Shown in pieces: positions 35,369 through 43,772 of a stretch of DNA of 64,000 nt (position 1 is its first letter; the number at the start of each line of letters is the position of its first letter). Position numbers and translations under genes: made by a program. Source of the stretch: Bradyrhizobium yuanmingense (GTDB lineage Bacteria; Pseudomonadota; Alphaproteobacteria; Rhizobiales; Xanthobacteraceae). The notes below the pieces were generated by a model, which was not told the DNA's origin, ran no database searches, and was given only the letters and a program-made list of their open reading frames with translations. The stretch covers positions 558,001-622,000 of the forward strand of contig NZ_FMAE01000001.1 in NCBI RefSeq assembly GCF_900094575.1. Reading direction: 5' to 3'.

Positions 35369-36418
35369 CTACGGCAGATTGTCCCGCAGGAAAATGTCGA
35401 TGCGGATGCGCTCCTGGTCGGGGCTGATCGGCTCGCCCGAACAATGCGCGAGCAGGACTCGCGCCGCAGACCGCGCCTCATGGCCGGCATCCTGGTTGAT
35501 GACGGCGTCGAGCGTGCCGCGCACCAGGAACCGCCTGGTGTGCTCGGTCAGCTCATGGGTGATCCAGACCACCTCGCGCGCGCGGCCCGAGGCCTCGAGC
35601 GCATCGGCGATGCCGCGGTTTCCGGCGCCGCAGCAATAGATGCCGCGGAGGTCGGCATGGCGGGCGAGCAGCGCGGCCGTGAGGTCCCGGGTGCGGTCGC
35701 TGTCGTCGCGCCCCTCGATGACAGGCAGTGCGGACAGGCTCGCATACTCGCTCGACAGGATCTGGTGGAAGCCGAACTGCCGTTCGGTGTGATCGCGCAG
35801 CGACAACGATCCCGCAATCACGGCGACGGTGCCCTCGCGTCCGGCAAGGAAGCGTCCCATCAGGGTGGCGGCGGTGCGGCCCGCGGCCGGATTGTCGATC
35901 CCGACATAATGCACCCGGGACGAACTCGGCGCGTCCGACACCAGGGTGACCACGGCAACCCCGCGCGCGACGAGCTCGTCGATCGCGGCGCGCACCCGGG
36001 GATGATCGAGCGCGATGACGGCGACGCCCCGATAGGCCGGCGAGAGGTTCTCCAGCGCTCGGGCAAGGACATCGGGGTCGAACACGTCGACATGGTGGAT
36101 GTCGATGAAGCCGCGATGGCCGGCGAGCCAGTCCGCGGTGCGCGCGACCTGCTCGCCGAGGTTGGTCATGAAGCTGTTGCTGCCGGTCGGCAGCACGAAA
36201 GCGAAGCGGAAGGTCTGCCCGCGGGCGAGCCGCGCCGCGGCAACATCGGCGCGATAGCCGAGCTTTGCCACCGCGGCCTCGACACGCGCGACGGTCTTGG
36301 CGCGGACACCCTCGCGCCGGTTGACGACGCGATCGACGGTGGCGAGCGAAACGCCCGCCGCGCGCGCAACGTCCTCGAGCGTGGCCCGAAGCACCGGCTG
36401 GGTCGCGCCTTCAGTCAT
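35369..36418 (-). CDS. LacI-family transcriptional regulator
   Basis: A 349-residue repressor: an N-terminal helix-turn-helix (ATLEDVARAAGVSLATVDRV at residues about 13-32, hinge helix near KLGYRADVAAARLARG), then a periplasmic-binding-protein-like ligand domain (FAFVLPTGSNSFM ... DAVINQDAGHEARSAAR). Its ATG at 36418 overlaps the ThuA stop by 4 bp, so it is the promoter-distal gene of the sugar operon and would regulate it together with itself. The inducer is probably the sugar imported by the adjacent ABC transporter. Confidence 0.9.
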   Translation of the reverse strand: MTEGATQPVLRATLEDVARAAGVSLATVDRVVNRREGVRAKTVARVEAAVAKLGYRADVAAARLARGQTFRFAFVLPTGSNSFMTNLGEQVARTADWLAGHRGFIDIHHVDVFDPDVLARALENLSPAYRGVAVIALDHPRVRAAIDELVARGVAVVTLVSDAPSSSRVHYVGIDNPAAGRTAATLMGRFLAGREGTVAVIAGSLSLRDHTERQFGFHQILSSEYASLSALPVIEGRDDSDRTRDLTAALLARHADLRGIYCCGAGNRGIADALEASGRAREVVWITHELTEHTRRFLVRGTLDAVINQDAGHEARSAARVLLAHCSGEPISPDQERIRIDIFLRDNLP

Positions 36419-37059
36419 TCGCGCGCGGCCCACAGCATGCCGCGGGTCATCAACGTCCGGATCTCCGGCACGTCGAGCTCGTAGGCGCGGTGGCCCAGCG
36501 AGGAATAGAATACCCTCCCCGCGCCATAGCGCTTCTTCCACACCACCGGCATCACCACGCCCTCGATCCAGGGCGCGTGCTCACCGGTGAAGGTCGTCGT
36601 TGCCAGGACCTCGATGGCGGGATCGACATGCATGTAATATTGCTCGGACCGATGCTCGAAGCTCTTCAGACCCGTCATGATCGGATCGTCCGGTTTCGTC
36701 AAGTCGACCTTGTAGTCGATGATGTTGCCGGGATGGGCGACCCATTGCCCGCCGCACAGGAACTGGTAATCGACCGATTCGCGGAAGGCATCGCACATGC
36801 CGCCATGATGGCCGGCAAGCCCGACGCCGCTGCGCACCGCATCGCAGAGGTTGAGCGCTTCCGCCTTCTCGATCTTGGACATCGTGTAGATCGGTATGAT
36901 GAGCGACAGATCGTGGATCGCGGGATCGGCAAAGGCTGCCGTCGTGGTTTCGATCCGCACCTCGAAGCCTTCGGCCTTCAGCCAGCCACGGATCATCGAC
37001 GCGCAGAGATCGGGATCGTGCCCCGGCCACCCACCCCATACAATCATTGCCTTGCGCAT
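36415..37059 (-). CDS. ThuA domain-containing protein
   Basis: A 214-residue protein with the ThuA-type class I glutamine amidotransferase-like fold (MRKAMIVWGGWPGHDPDLCA at the start; VGLAGHHGGMCDAF and VVMPVVWKKRYGAGRVFYSSLGH as further motifs, the last written here as MPVVWKKRYGAGRVFY). ThuA-like proteins occur in trehalose and other sugar-catabolism operons; the biochemical role is unclear. The ATG at 37059 lies eight bases after GAGG; the ATG at 37065 is too close. The stop overlaps the LacI-type gene start. Confidence 0.85.
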   Translation of the reverse strand: MRKAMIVWGGWPGHDPDLCASMIRGWLKAEGFEVRIETTTAAFADPAIHDLSLIIPIYTMSKIEKAEALNLCDAVRSGVGLAGHHGGMCDAFRESVDYQFLCGGQWVAHPGNIIDYKVDLTKPDDPIMTGLKSFEHRSEQYYMHVDPAIEVLATTTFTGEHAPWIEGVVMPVVWKKRYGAGRVFYSSLGHRAYELDVPEIRTLMTRGMLWAARE

Positions 37060-37069
37060 GGTCATTCCC

Positions 37070-38167
37070 TCAATCGATCTGTCCGGTTTCGCGTCCCGCC
37101 GGCAGCATCGCCGGGCGCTCGACGCGGCTCTCGATCCCGACGCGGCGGCCCTCGTCGGCGGAAGTCTGGAACGCCTCCATCACCTCCAGCACGTGGAGGG
37201 CGAGCGCGCCGCTGGCGCGATGCGGTCGGTCGTTCAGGATCGCGCCAGCCATGTCGGCGACGCCGATCGAGCGGAACTCGCCCTCGACGTGGCCGTGCGT
37301 CAGCGGCATCACCTCCCATTCGCCGCCGGTTTTGGCCACCTGAACCTCGCCGCCGAAGCGATTTGGATCCGGCACCAGCATGCTGCCCTTGTCGCCGTAG
37401 ATCTCGATCGGCGCATGCCGATGTTTCGGCACGTCGAAGCTCATCGTGATCGACACGACCGCCCCGCTTTCGAACTCCAGCGTCCCCGCGACATGGGTCG
37501 CGACCTCGACCGGAATCAGCGCGCCGTTCATCGGCTGGCTGGTAACGAGGCGCTCGGTTTTGGGGCGCGCGGTCGAGCCCATCACGCCGGCGACCGGGCC
37601 GAGCAATTGCACGAGATCGGTGATGTAGTACGGCCCCATGTCGAGCATCGGCCCGCCGCCGCGCAGGTAATAGAAGCCGGGCGCCGGGTGCCAGCGCTCG
37701 TGGCCGGGGCAGCCGAAGAAAACGCTGCCCGCGACGGGCGTGCCGATCGCGCCGTCGTCGATCAGCTTGCGCGCGGTCTGATGGCCGCCGCCAAGGAACG
37801 TGTCGGGCGCGCAGCCGACGCGCAGGTTCTTCTGCGCGGCGAGCTCCATGACCTTGCGCGCCTCAGCGACATTGATGCCGAGCGGCTTCTCCGAGTGGAC
37901 GTGCTTGCCGGCATTCAGCACCGCGAGGCTGACATCGGTGTGGGCGAGCGGCACCGTGAGATTGACGATTATTTCGACGTCGTCGCGCTTCAACAATTGG
38001 TCGACCCGCATTCCCGGCAAGCCGAAGGCCGCGCCCTGGCGTTCCGCAATCTCGCTGCGCATGTCGGCGAGCGCCCTGACCTCCATGACCGGAAAGCGCT
38101 GGGCCGCCTTGAGATAGGCGGTGCTGATCACCCCGCAGCCGATGATTCCGATGCCGACTTTTCTCAT
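37070..38167 (-). CDS. Gfo/Idh/MocA-family oxidoreductase
   Basis: A 365-residue NAD(P)-dependent sugar dehydrogenase-type enzyme. The Rossmann motif is VGIGIIGCGVISTAYLKAAQ; EKPLGINVAEARKVMELA carries the family EKP signature with its catalytic Lys; the DMGPYYITDLVQLLGPV segment holds the Asp of the active site. Enzymes of this family oxidise or epimerise sugars and inositols. It lies in the operon between the permease and ThuA genes, with ten bases before ThuA, so it probably acts on the imported sugar. Confidence 0.92.
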   Translation of the reverse strand: MRKVGIGIIGCGVISTAYLKAAQRFPVMEVRALADMRSEIAERQGAAFGLPGMRVDQLLKRDDVEIIVNLTVPLAHTDVSLAVLNAGKHVHSEKPLGINVAEARKVMELAAQKNLRVGCAPDTFLGGGHQTARKLIDDGAIGTPVAGSVFFGCPGHERWHPAPGFYYLRGGGPMLDMGPYYITDLVQLLGPVAGVMGSTARPKTERLVTSQPMNGALIPVEVATHVAGTLEFESGAVVSITMSFDVPKHRHAPIEIYGDKGSMLVPDPNRFGGEVQVAKTGGEWEVMPLTHGHVEGEFRSIGVADMAGAILNDRPHRASGALALHVLEVMEAFQTSADEGRRVGIESRVERPAMLPAGRETGQID

Positions 38168-38188
38168 GTTATCTCCTCAGAATACGGC

Positions 38189-39034
38189 TCATCCCTTGAC
38201 CGCGCCCGCGGTGAGGCCGGCCACGATGTGCTTCTGCGCCAGCAGGAACAGAATGATCGTGGGCAGGATGGTGAGCGTGATGAAGGCCAGGATCAGGTGC
38301 CATTCGGACGAGTATTCGCCCTGATAGACCATGATGCCGAGCGGCCAGGGATACAGCGCGTCGGTGTTCAGCATCACCAGCGGCAGCAGGTAGGCGTTCC
38401 AGCTGTTGACGAAGGTGATGGTGCCGACGGTCGCCAGGATCGGACGCGACAAGGGCAGCGTCACATAGCGGAAGAATTTGATGTAGCTGCAGCCGTCGAC
38501 CAGCGCCGCCTCGAGCAGCTCGTACGGAATGTCCTTGAAGAAACGGCGTAGCAGCAGCACGCTCATGGCGAGGCTGAACGCCACCTGCGGCAGCGCGACG
38601 CCGAAATAGGTATCGAGCAGGCCGAGATCGCGCACCTTGATGAACAGAGGCAGCACGGCGGTCGCGGCGGGAAACAGCAGGCCCAGCGTCAGATAGCTGA
38701 GTAGCATCGATGAGCCGAAGAACCTGACATGGGCGAAGGTGAACGCGGCCATCGAAGCCGTGATCAGGGTCAGCGCCACCGCCAGCGTCGAGATGACAAG
38801 CGAATTGCGCAGGAGCTGCCAGTAGCGCGCCGAGAACAGGATGTCGGCGTAGTTCTGCCATTCCCATTGTGCGGGCAGGCCGAACGGATTGACACGGAGC
38901 TCGCCGAGCGACTTGAAGCCGCCGAGCAGGGTCGCGAGCAACGGCACCAGGACGAAGATCGCGACCAGGCCGAGGAACAGCGCCTTGAACAGCGCTGCGG
39001 GATCGAACGCGTTTCTGGCCCCGGCACTATTCAT
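38189..39034 (-). CDS. carbohydrate ABC transporter permease (MalG type)
   Basis: A 281-residue permease with six membrane helices. The EAA loop, EAALVDGCSYIKFFRYVTLP, written with the conserved EAAxxDG and distal positions, contacts the ATPase. The helices (LGLVAIFVLVPLLATLLGG, ALTLITASMAAFTFAHV and others) match MalG/UgpE-type subunits. The ATG at 39034 overlaps the upstream permease stop by 8 bp. The start at 39067 also in frame is less likely. Confidence 0.92.
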   Translation of the reverse strand: MNSAGARNAFDPAALFKALFLGLVAIFVLVPLLATLLGGFKSLGELRVNPFGLPAQWEWQNYADILFSARYWQLLRNSLVISTLAVALTLITASMAAFTFAHVRFFGSSMLLSYLTLGLLFPAATAVLPLFIKVRDLGLLDTYFGVALPQVAFSLAMSVLLLRRFFKDIPYELLEAALVDGCSYIKFFRYVTLPLSRPILATVGTITFVNSWNAYLLPLVMLNTDALYPWPLGIMVYQGEYSSEWHLILAFITLTILPTIILFLLAQKHIVAGLTAGAVKG

Positions 39035-39980
39035 CGCGCATGAACCATCGCTTGTAGGTGAAGGCAAAAGTCACGCAGATCGCGAACAGGATGACGCCGA
39101 TGGCGCTGCCATAGCCGACGCGCATGCGCGAGATGCCATTGTTGTAGAGAAAGCTCACCAACGTGTTGGAGGAATCGGCCGGTCCGCCGCGCGTCAGCGG
39201 CATGACGAGATCGAACAGCTGCAGCGATCCGATGATGGCGAAGAACACCGACAGGCGGATCGTCGGATAAAGCAAGGGGATCACGACGTGGCGCAGCGTC
39301 TGCGTCCGCGTCGCGCCGTCGATACGGGCGGCCTCGACCAGGTTTTTGTCGAGGCTCTGGAGCGCGGCGATGAACAGCATCATGTGGAAGCCGAAATATT
39401 TCCAAACCACCACGATCAGCACCGCCAGCATCGCCGTGTCGGTCGAGGCCAGGAGATGCGGAGGCTCGGCGCCGAACGTGCGCCAGATCGAGGCGACGAG
39501 GCCGTAATCGCCGTCATAGACGAAGCTGAAGATCAGCCCGGTTGCGATCTCGGCGAGGATATAGGGCATGAAGAACAGCATGCGCAGCGCCACGGCGCCA
39601 CGAAACTTTTCGGCCAGCATGAGGGCGAGCGTCAGCGCAAGCGGCAGCTGGATGGCGAGCGAAACGGCGATGATCAGCCCGTTGTTGCGCAGCGCGAGCC
39701 AGAAGGCCCGCGTCTCCAGCACGAAGCGGTAATTGTCGAAGCCGATCCAGTTCGTCGGCCTGCCGAACCCGTTCCAGTTGAAGCCCGAGTACCAGGCGGC
39801 CTCGCCGATCGGCAGCACCACGAACAGCGTGAACAGCAGCAGCGCGGGCGGCAGGAACAGAATCAGGACAGTGAAGCGGCCATCCCAGCCTGGGCCACGA
39901 ACCGCGCCACGAGTCCCGACCTGGGGGGCCGCCTCACCGGCAACGCCGATCGGCGACGACATCGCGATCCGTCGCGCCAC
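39027..39980 (-). CDS. carbohydrate ABC transporter permease (MalF/UgpA type)
   Basis: A 317-residue permease with a long N-terminus and six helices; the first, FTVLILFLPPALLLFTLFVVLP, is written here only in part (LPPALLLFTLFVVLP). The EAA loop is EAARIDGATRTQTLRHVVIP. It pairs with the MalG-type gene downstream. The start is uncertain: GTG at 39980 or ATG at 39962, both with weak ribosome-binding sites. Together with its binding protein it forms a CUT1-type sugar importer. Confidence 0.9.
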   Translation of the reverse strand: MARRIAMSSPIGVAGEAAPQVGTRGAVRGPGWDGRFTVLILFLPPALLLFTLFVVLPIGEAAWYSGFNWNGFGRPTNWIGFDNYRFVLETRAFWLALRNNGLIIAVSLAIQLPLALTLALMLAEKFRGAVALRMLFFMPYILAEIATGLIFSFVYDGDYGLVASIWRTFGAEPPHLLASTDTAMLAVLIVVVWKYFGFHMMLFIAALQSLDKNLVEAARIDGATRTQTLRHVVIPLLYPTIRLSVFFAIIGSLQLFDLVMPLTRGGPADSSNTLVSFLYNNGISRMRVGYGSAIGVILFAICVTFAFTYKRWFMRDE

Positions 39981-39983
39981 CGG

Positions 39984-41249
39984 TCAGTTACCCTGCTTGT
40001 ACGCCGCTTCGATGGCTTTCGCAGCGTTCTGCGGGCTCATGCTGCCGCCGGCGATCTCCGCGGTGACGTCGTTGACGACGCGACCGACCGACGGGCCGAG
40101 GCTCTGGTCATAGAAGTTCTGGTGATAGTTGGACTTGGCCAGATTGGCCGCGATCTGCTTCATGAAGGCGCTGTTGAGGCCGGCCTCGCCGCCCTTGACG
40201 ACGGGAACGATGAAGTTGCCGGCGGCAAGCCGCGCCTGCACGTCCTTGGAGATAAAGAATTTCAGGAAGTCGGTGGCTTCCTTGGGCGCCCCCTTGGTGA
40301 TCAACCAGCCGGTGATGCCACCGAGCGTGTCTGACGGCTCACCCTTGCCGCCGGGTACGACCGGAAAATCGAACCAGCCAAGCTTGTCGTCGCTGAGACC
40401 AACCTTGTCGGCGGCAAGCGCGCGCTGGGTGTGATAGAAGGACGAGATGGCCAGGATCATCGCGGCCTTGCCGTCGCCGAAATAGCCGACGGCCTGCGGA
40501 TTCTTGAAGCCGAGGAAGCCGTTCTGGAAGGGCTGCAGATCGACCAGCTGCTTGAACAGCTCACCTGATTTCTGGAAGGTCTCGCCGGCGAACCCGCCAT
40601 TCTCGCCCTTCAGTGCTGCATCGAAGCCCGGCTTGCCGCCGATGCGCACTGCGAGATGCGTCCAGTAAAAATGCAGCGGCCATTTATCGGCACCGCCAAC
40701 CACAATCGGCGTCACGCCCGCGGCCCTCAGCGTTTTCACTGCGCCGAGCAGATCGTCCCATGTCTTGATCTTGCTCGCGTCGACATTACCCTTGGCCATC
40801 AAGTCCTTGTTGTAGAGGAAGCCGACCTGCGAGAGCGCGGTCGGCAGGCCATAGACCTTGCCGTTGCTGGTGAAAGCCGCGAGCGCTGCCGGTGCGATCG
40901 TGTCGCTGTAGCCGCCGCTTTTCACGGAATCGGTGATGTCTGCCAGGACGTCGGCCTCGATCTGGGTCTTCAGCACTCCGCCGGCCCAGCTATAGATGAT
41001 GTGCGGCCGATCCTTCGATTGCAGGATGGTCGGCAGCTTGGCCTTGTAGGCCTCGTTCTCGAGGAACTGCATCTCGACCTTCACACCTGGGTGCGACGCC
41101 TCATAGCTGCGTGCGACCTCCTCCCAGATCTTCACCTGGGCCGGATTGACCTCGATGTGCAGCCATTTGACCGTGGTGTCGGCTGACGCGGAACTGGCCC
41201 AAAGCAGGCATGCGGCAGCGGCGAGTCCCAGTTTCCCGAGCAATCTCAT
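39984..41249 (-). CDS. extracellular sugar-binding protein (family 1)
   Basis: A 421-residue periplasmic solute-binding protein and first gene of the sugar operon. The signal peptide is GLAAAACLLWASSASA followed by mature DTTVKWLHIEVNPAQVKIWE. YSWAGGVLKTQIEADVLADI and YGLPTALSQVGFLYNKDLM are family 1 segments. It should deliver a mono- or oligosaccharide to the two permeases. GGGAGG lies five to six bases before the ATG at 41249. The operon lacks an ATPase gene. Confidence 0.92.
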   Translation of the reverse strand: MRLLGKLGLAAAACLLWASSASADTTVKWLHIEVNPAQVKIWEEVARSYEASHPGVKVEMQFLENEAYKAKLPTILQSKDRPHIIYSWAGGVLKTQIEADVLADITDSVKSGGYSDTIAPAALAAFTSNGKVYGLPTALSQVGFLYNKDLMAKGNVDASKIKTWDDLLGAVKTLRAAGVTPIVVGGADKWPLHFYWTHLAVRIGGKPGFDAALKGENGGFAGETFQKSGELFKQLVDLQPFQNGFLGFKNPQAVGYFGDGKAAMILAISSFYHTQRALAADKVGLSDDKLGWFDFPVVPGGKGEPSDTLGGITGWLITKGAPKEATDFLKFFISKDVQARLAAGNFIVPVVKGGEAGLNSAFMKQIAANLAKSNYHQNFYDQSLGPSVGRVVNDVTAEIAGGSMSPQNAAKAIEAAYKQGN

Positions 41250-41291
41250 CACATCCTCCCGACCGTCTTTTATTCTTTGACGCAATCCTGC

Positions 41292-41338
41292 CCTCAATTT
41301 TTGAGGTGCGCAACACAATTTCTGATCTATGCACCTCA
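41292..41338. promoter_or_regulatory. operator-like inverted repeats between the sugar operon and the SDR gene
   Basis: CCTCAA-TTT-TTGAGG (41292-41306) is a perfect 6-bp palindrome, and TGAGGTGC (41302-41309) is repeated inverted as GCACCTCA (41331-41338). Both share the half-site TTGAGG. They lie in the 161-bp region between divergent starts at 41249 and 41411, as expected for the LacI-type regulator's operator. Confidence 0.5.
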
Positions 41339-41410
41339 CCAATGGAATGGCTATGGTTCGCGAAAGAGTCGACGCGGCCTGCCGCGCCGGCCGCAACAAA
41401 CGAGGTGCCC

Positions 41411-42169
41411 ATGGCTGCGATCTATTCCGACCTCGCCGGCAAGGTCGTGCTCGTCACCGGTGGCGCAGCCGGAATCGGCGCGGCGATCGTGCGGCGCTTT
41501 GCGGAGCAGAAATCCAAGGTGGTGTTCTTCGACATCAAGGTCGAGGAGGGACAGCGCCTGGCGCGCGAGCTATCCGAGCAGGGATTGGCCGCGCATTTCC
41601 AGCATGTCGATCTCACCGACATCCCTGCGCTGCGTGCCGGCGTCGTCGCGGCACGCAAGGCTCATGGCCCGATCAACATCCTGATCAACAATGCCGCGCA
41701 TGACGAGCGGCACAACACCGAGGAGATGACGCCGGACTATTGGGACGACCGCATCGCGGTGAACCTGAAGCACCAGTTCTTCGCATCTCAGGCCGTGTTG
41801 CCGGACATGAAGGCGGCCAATGCCGGCGCCATCATCAATTTCGGCTCGGTATCGTGGATCGCAGGACAAGGCGGCATGGCCGCCTACACCGCCAGCAAGT
41901 CAGGCGTGATCGGGCTGACGCGCTCGCTGGCGCGCGACTACGGCCCCTACAACATCCGAGTCAATGCGATCGCGCCAGGCTGGATCATGACCGAGCGGCA
42001 GCTCGAGAAATGGATGACGCCGGCCGGCGAGATCGAGTTGCAGCAGCGACAATGCCTGAAGCGCCGACTCATGCCGGACGAGGTTGCGAAGTTCACCGTC
42101 TTCCTCGCCTCCGACGAGGCGTCCGCCTGCACCGCCCAGCACTATATCGTCGATGGTGGCTGGGTCTGA
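41411..42169 (+). CDS. SDR-family oxidoreductase, probable sugar dehydrogenase
   Basis: A 252-residue classical short-chain dehydrogenase. It has the NAD(P)-binding motif VLVTGGAAGIGAAIV, NNAAHD in place of NNAG, the catalytic Ser in FGSVSWIAG and Tyr-x-x-x-Lys in AYTASKSG. It is transcribed divergently from the sugar operon behind shared operator-like palindromes, so it probably oxidises the same sugar or its lactone. Aldose 1-dehydrogenases of this family are the best analogy. The ATG at 41411 follows GAGGTG. Confidence 0.88.
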   Translation: MAAIYSDLAGKVVLVTGGAAGIGAAIVRRFAEQKSKVVFFDIKVEEGQRLARELSEQGLAAHFQHVDLTDIPALRAGVVAARKAHGPINILINNAAHDERHNTEEMTPDYWDDRIAVNLKHQFFASQAVLPDMKAANAGAIINFGSVSWIAGQGGMAAYTASKSGVIGLTRSLARDYGPYNIRVNAIAPGWIMTERQLEKWMTPAGEIELQQRQCLKRRLMPDEVAKFTVFLASDEASACTAQHYIVDGGWV

Positions 42170-42230
42170 GATGCCTTGAGGATCCAGTCGGAAAATCTGA
42201 CCCGGGCGCGGCTGCGCGAAGCTCACGAAG

Positions 42231-42464
42231 TCAAGGACGCAATGGATCAGGCTGGTTGTGACCGGCTGGCGCCGTGGTCGCGCGTGGCCGACCGATGCCC
42301 TCGCTCAAGGTCTTGCCGCTGGCGACATTGACGAAGTGCAGCGAGGCGCAAGCGGGACACCGGACCGGGACGTGCGTGTCCGCGGCGTCGGAGCCTGTGC
42401 CGGAAATCCAGTGCTGCACGTTCACGCCCGTGCGGGGGCATTTGAAGATGACGTTGCGCTCCAT
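42231..42464 (-). CDS. small CxxC zinc-ribbon-like protein
   Basis: A 77-residue protein. MERNVIFKCPRTGVNVQHW and RCPACASLHFVNVASG carry a Cys and a CxxC pair that would give a one-knuckle or partial zinc-binding site. Similar small proteins are frequent in Bradyrhizobium genomes, function unknown. The true start is the ATG at 42464; the frame extends upstream to 42560 without a plausible start. A FixK/FNR-type box lies 166 bp upstream. Confidence 0.65.
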   Translation of the reverse strand: MERNVIFKCPRTGVNVQHWISGTGSDAADTHVPVRCPACASLHFVNVASGKTLSEGIGRPRATTAPAGHNQPDPLRP

Positions 42465-42978
42465 GCTGGAGATATGCGCCCGTCGCGGCGACCTGGAAAT
42501 TGCGGGCCAATACTTACGCAGATGTCCTGAACGGATTGACGCGAGCAGCGGTGAAGACATCGCGCAGCGCTTGTAAGCAGGTTGCCGATTGAGAAGCGTT
42601 CGGTCGAATACCGCCGCCTCCTTTGAGCTGGATCAAGACATGTTTGCGACGCCGGCGATAGTCTTGTGTCGGCATCGGGAACGCTTTTTCTAGGTCCCCT
42701 TTGCCGGAGCGAGCGACGTTTGGATTTCGAGGCCTTCCCGGCGCCGCTTTCACGGAGAGTGCAGAAGACCGCGAACATGGAGTCGGCCGGAGAGCGGCTC
42801 CGCCGGAGAGTTCGATGGAACGAAGATCGGCAGCGCGGGTTTGCTGGACGAGTTCAGACCCTGGATGGAAGAGCCACGCGAACAATCGGCCTCGGCGCTC
42901 CCATCGAGCCCGAGGCCGATTTTCGTCGAAGCCAGTGCATGGTCTGGACAAGGGAGGATGCCGATCAGGAGAACCGAC
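42465..42978. other. 514-bp gap without a recognised gene
   Basis: No convincing gene on either strand. It holds a FixK/FNR-type box at 42623 and the ribosome-binding site (AGGAG) of the gene at 42979. The part 42660-42960 has open frames, but none looks like a known protein. Confidence 0.4.
42623..42636. promoter_or_regulatory. FixK/FNR-type box
   Basis: TTGAGCTGGATCAA matches TTGA-N6-TCAA and differs from the ideal FixK2 sequence TTGATCTGGATCAA at one position. It is 166 bp upstream of the zinc-ribbon gene start on the minus strand and 350 bp upstream of the plus-strand gene at 42979. Either target is possible. Confidence 0.5.
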
Positions 42979-43257
42979 ATGCTTGCCGACATTGACACCG
43001 ACGATCTCACCGAGGTCGTGCGCTACGCCCTGGAGACGACCCGCGCGACGACGGCCTGCCCGTTCCATCGGGACGTGATCGTCCGCATCGGCGATGACGC
43101 CGCCGAGAGTCACGCCTTCGAGCGCGCCAAGCGAATCGTCAGATGCGACGGCGCCGAATGGAACAAGGAGGCTCTCAGGGCCGAGCTCGGCCGCCAGCTC
43201 GGCGCAGCCGCCGACGGCCGCTGCCCGAAGTGCGATCCGACCGCCTCGTGCACCTAG
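42979..43257 (+). CDS. hypothetical small protein
   Basis: A 92-residue soluble protein (MLADIDTDDLTEVVRYALET...) with a Cys in ACPFH and a C-terminal CPKCDPTASC that might bind metal. AGGAG lies seven bases before the ATG. No family was recognised. It may belong with the FixK/FNR-type box further upstream. The codon use is typical of its neighbours. Confidence 0.6.
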   Translation: MLADIDTDDLTEVVRYALETTRATTACPFHRDVIVRIGDDAAESHAFERAKRIVRCDGAEWNKEALRAELGRQLGAAADGRCPKCDPTASCT

Positions 43258-43353
43258 CGCGCCGCGATTTGCAAAATGTTGCGGCGCCACGCGTCGGCGA
43301 CGAGCCATGCAGATCGACCCGCTCCGGCGACTTAACTTGTGTGAAGGCCGCAG

Positions 43354-43590
43354 ATGGAATTGGCACCTAGCCTGAACGACGCGCGTCGTGCATCAGAGGT
43401 CAGACTTCCCGTGAAAGTGACAAAGCCGATCGCCTCGATCATGCGCGGGAGTTCCAAGACGGATCCTCCGTCGCCGGACGGGAACGACGAATGTCAGCTG
43501 CCGCCATCGGCCGAGAGGCGTCAGGTCGTCGATGAGTACGCCGAAAACTTGCGCAAGATCATCCGAAGACTGCTTGGAAGGCTGAACTGA
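43354..43590 (+). CDS. hypothetical small protein
   Basis: A 78-residue frame with a basic start and a helical C-terminus (ERRQVVDEYAENLRKIIRRL). No family recognised; the ribosome-binding site is weak. The last gene before the lower-GC catabolic block. It may be real but could be an open frame by chance. Confidence 0.4.
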   Translation: MELAPSLNDARRASEVRLPVKVTKPIASIMRGSSKTDPPSPDGNDECQLPPSAERRQVVDEYAENLRKIIRRLLGRLN

Positions 43591-43772
43591 CAGCGCTTGC
43601 GGTCGTCCTTGAGCGCTTTGCGGCAAGGGATCAACTTGTCCGGCCCTTTGGCGTGCGATCGTGCTGCCGGTTCGCCTTTCCGGGCGAGCGCTACGGCCAA
43701 ACCCCGCCGCCCCGACGGGGCAAGGGTGATACGAGCTTGCCCATTGTCTCGATGACAAGGAAGCCGCATGCC

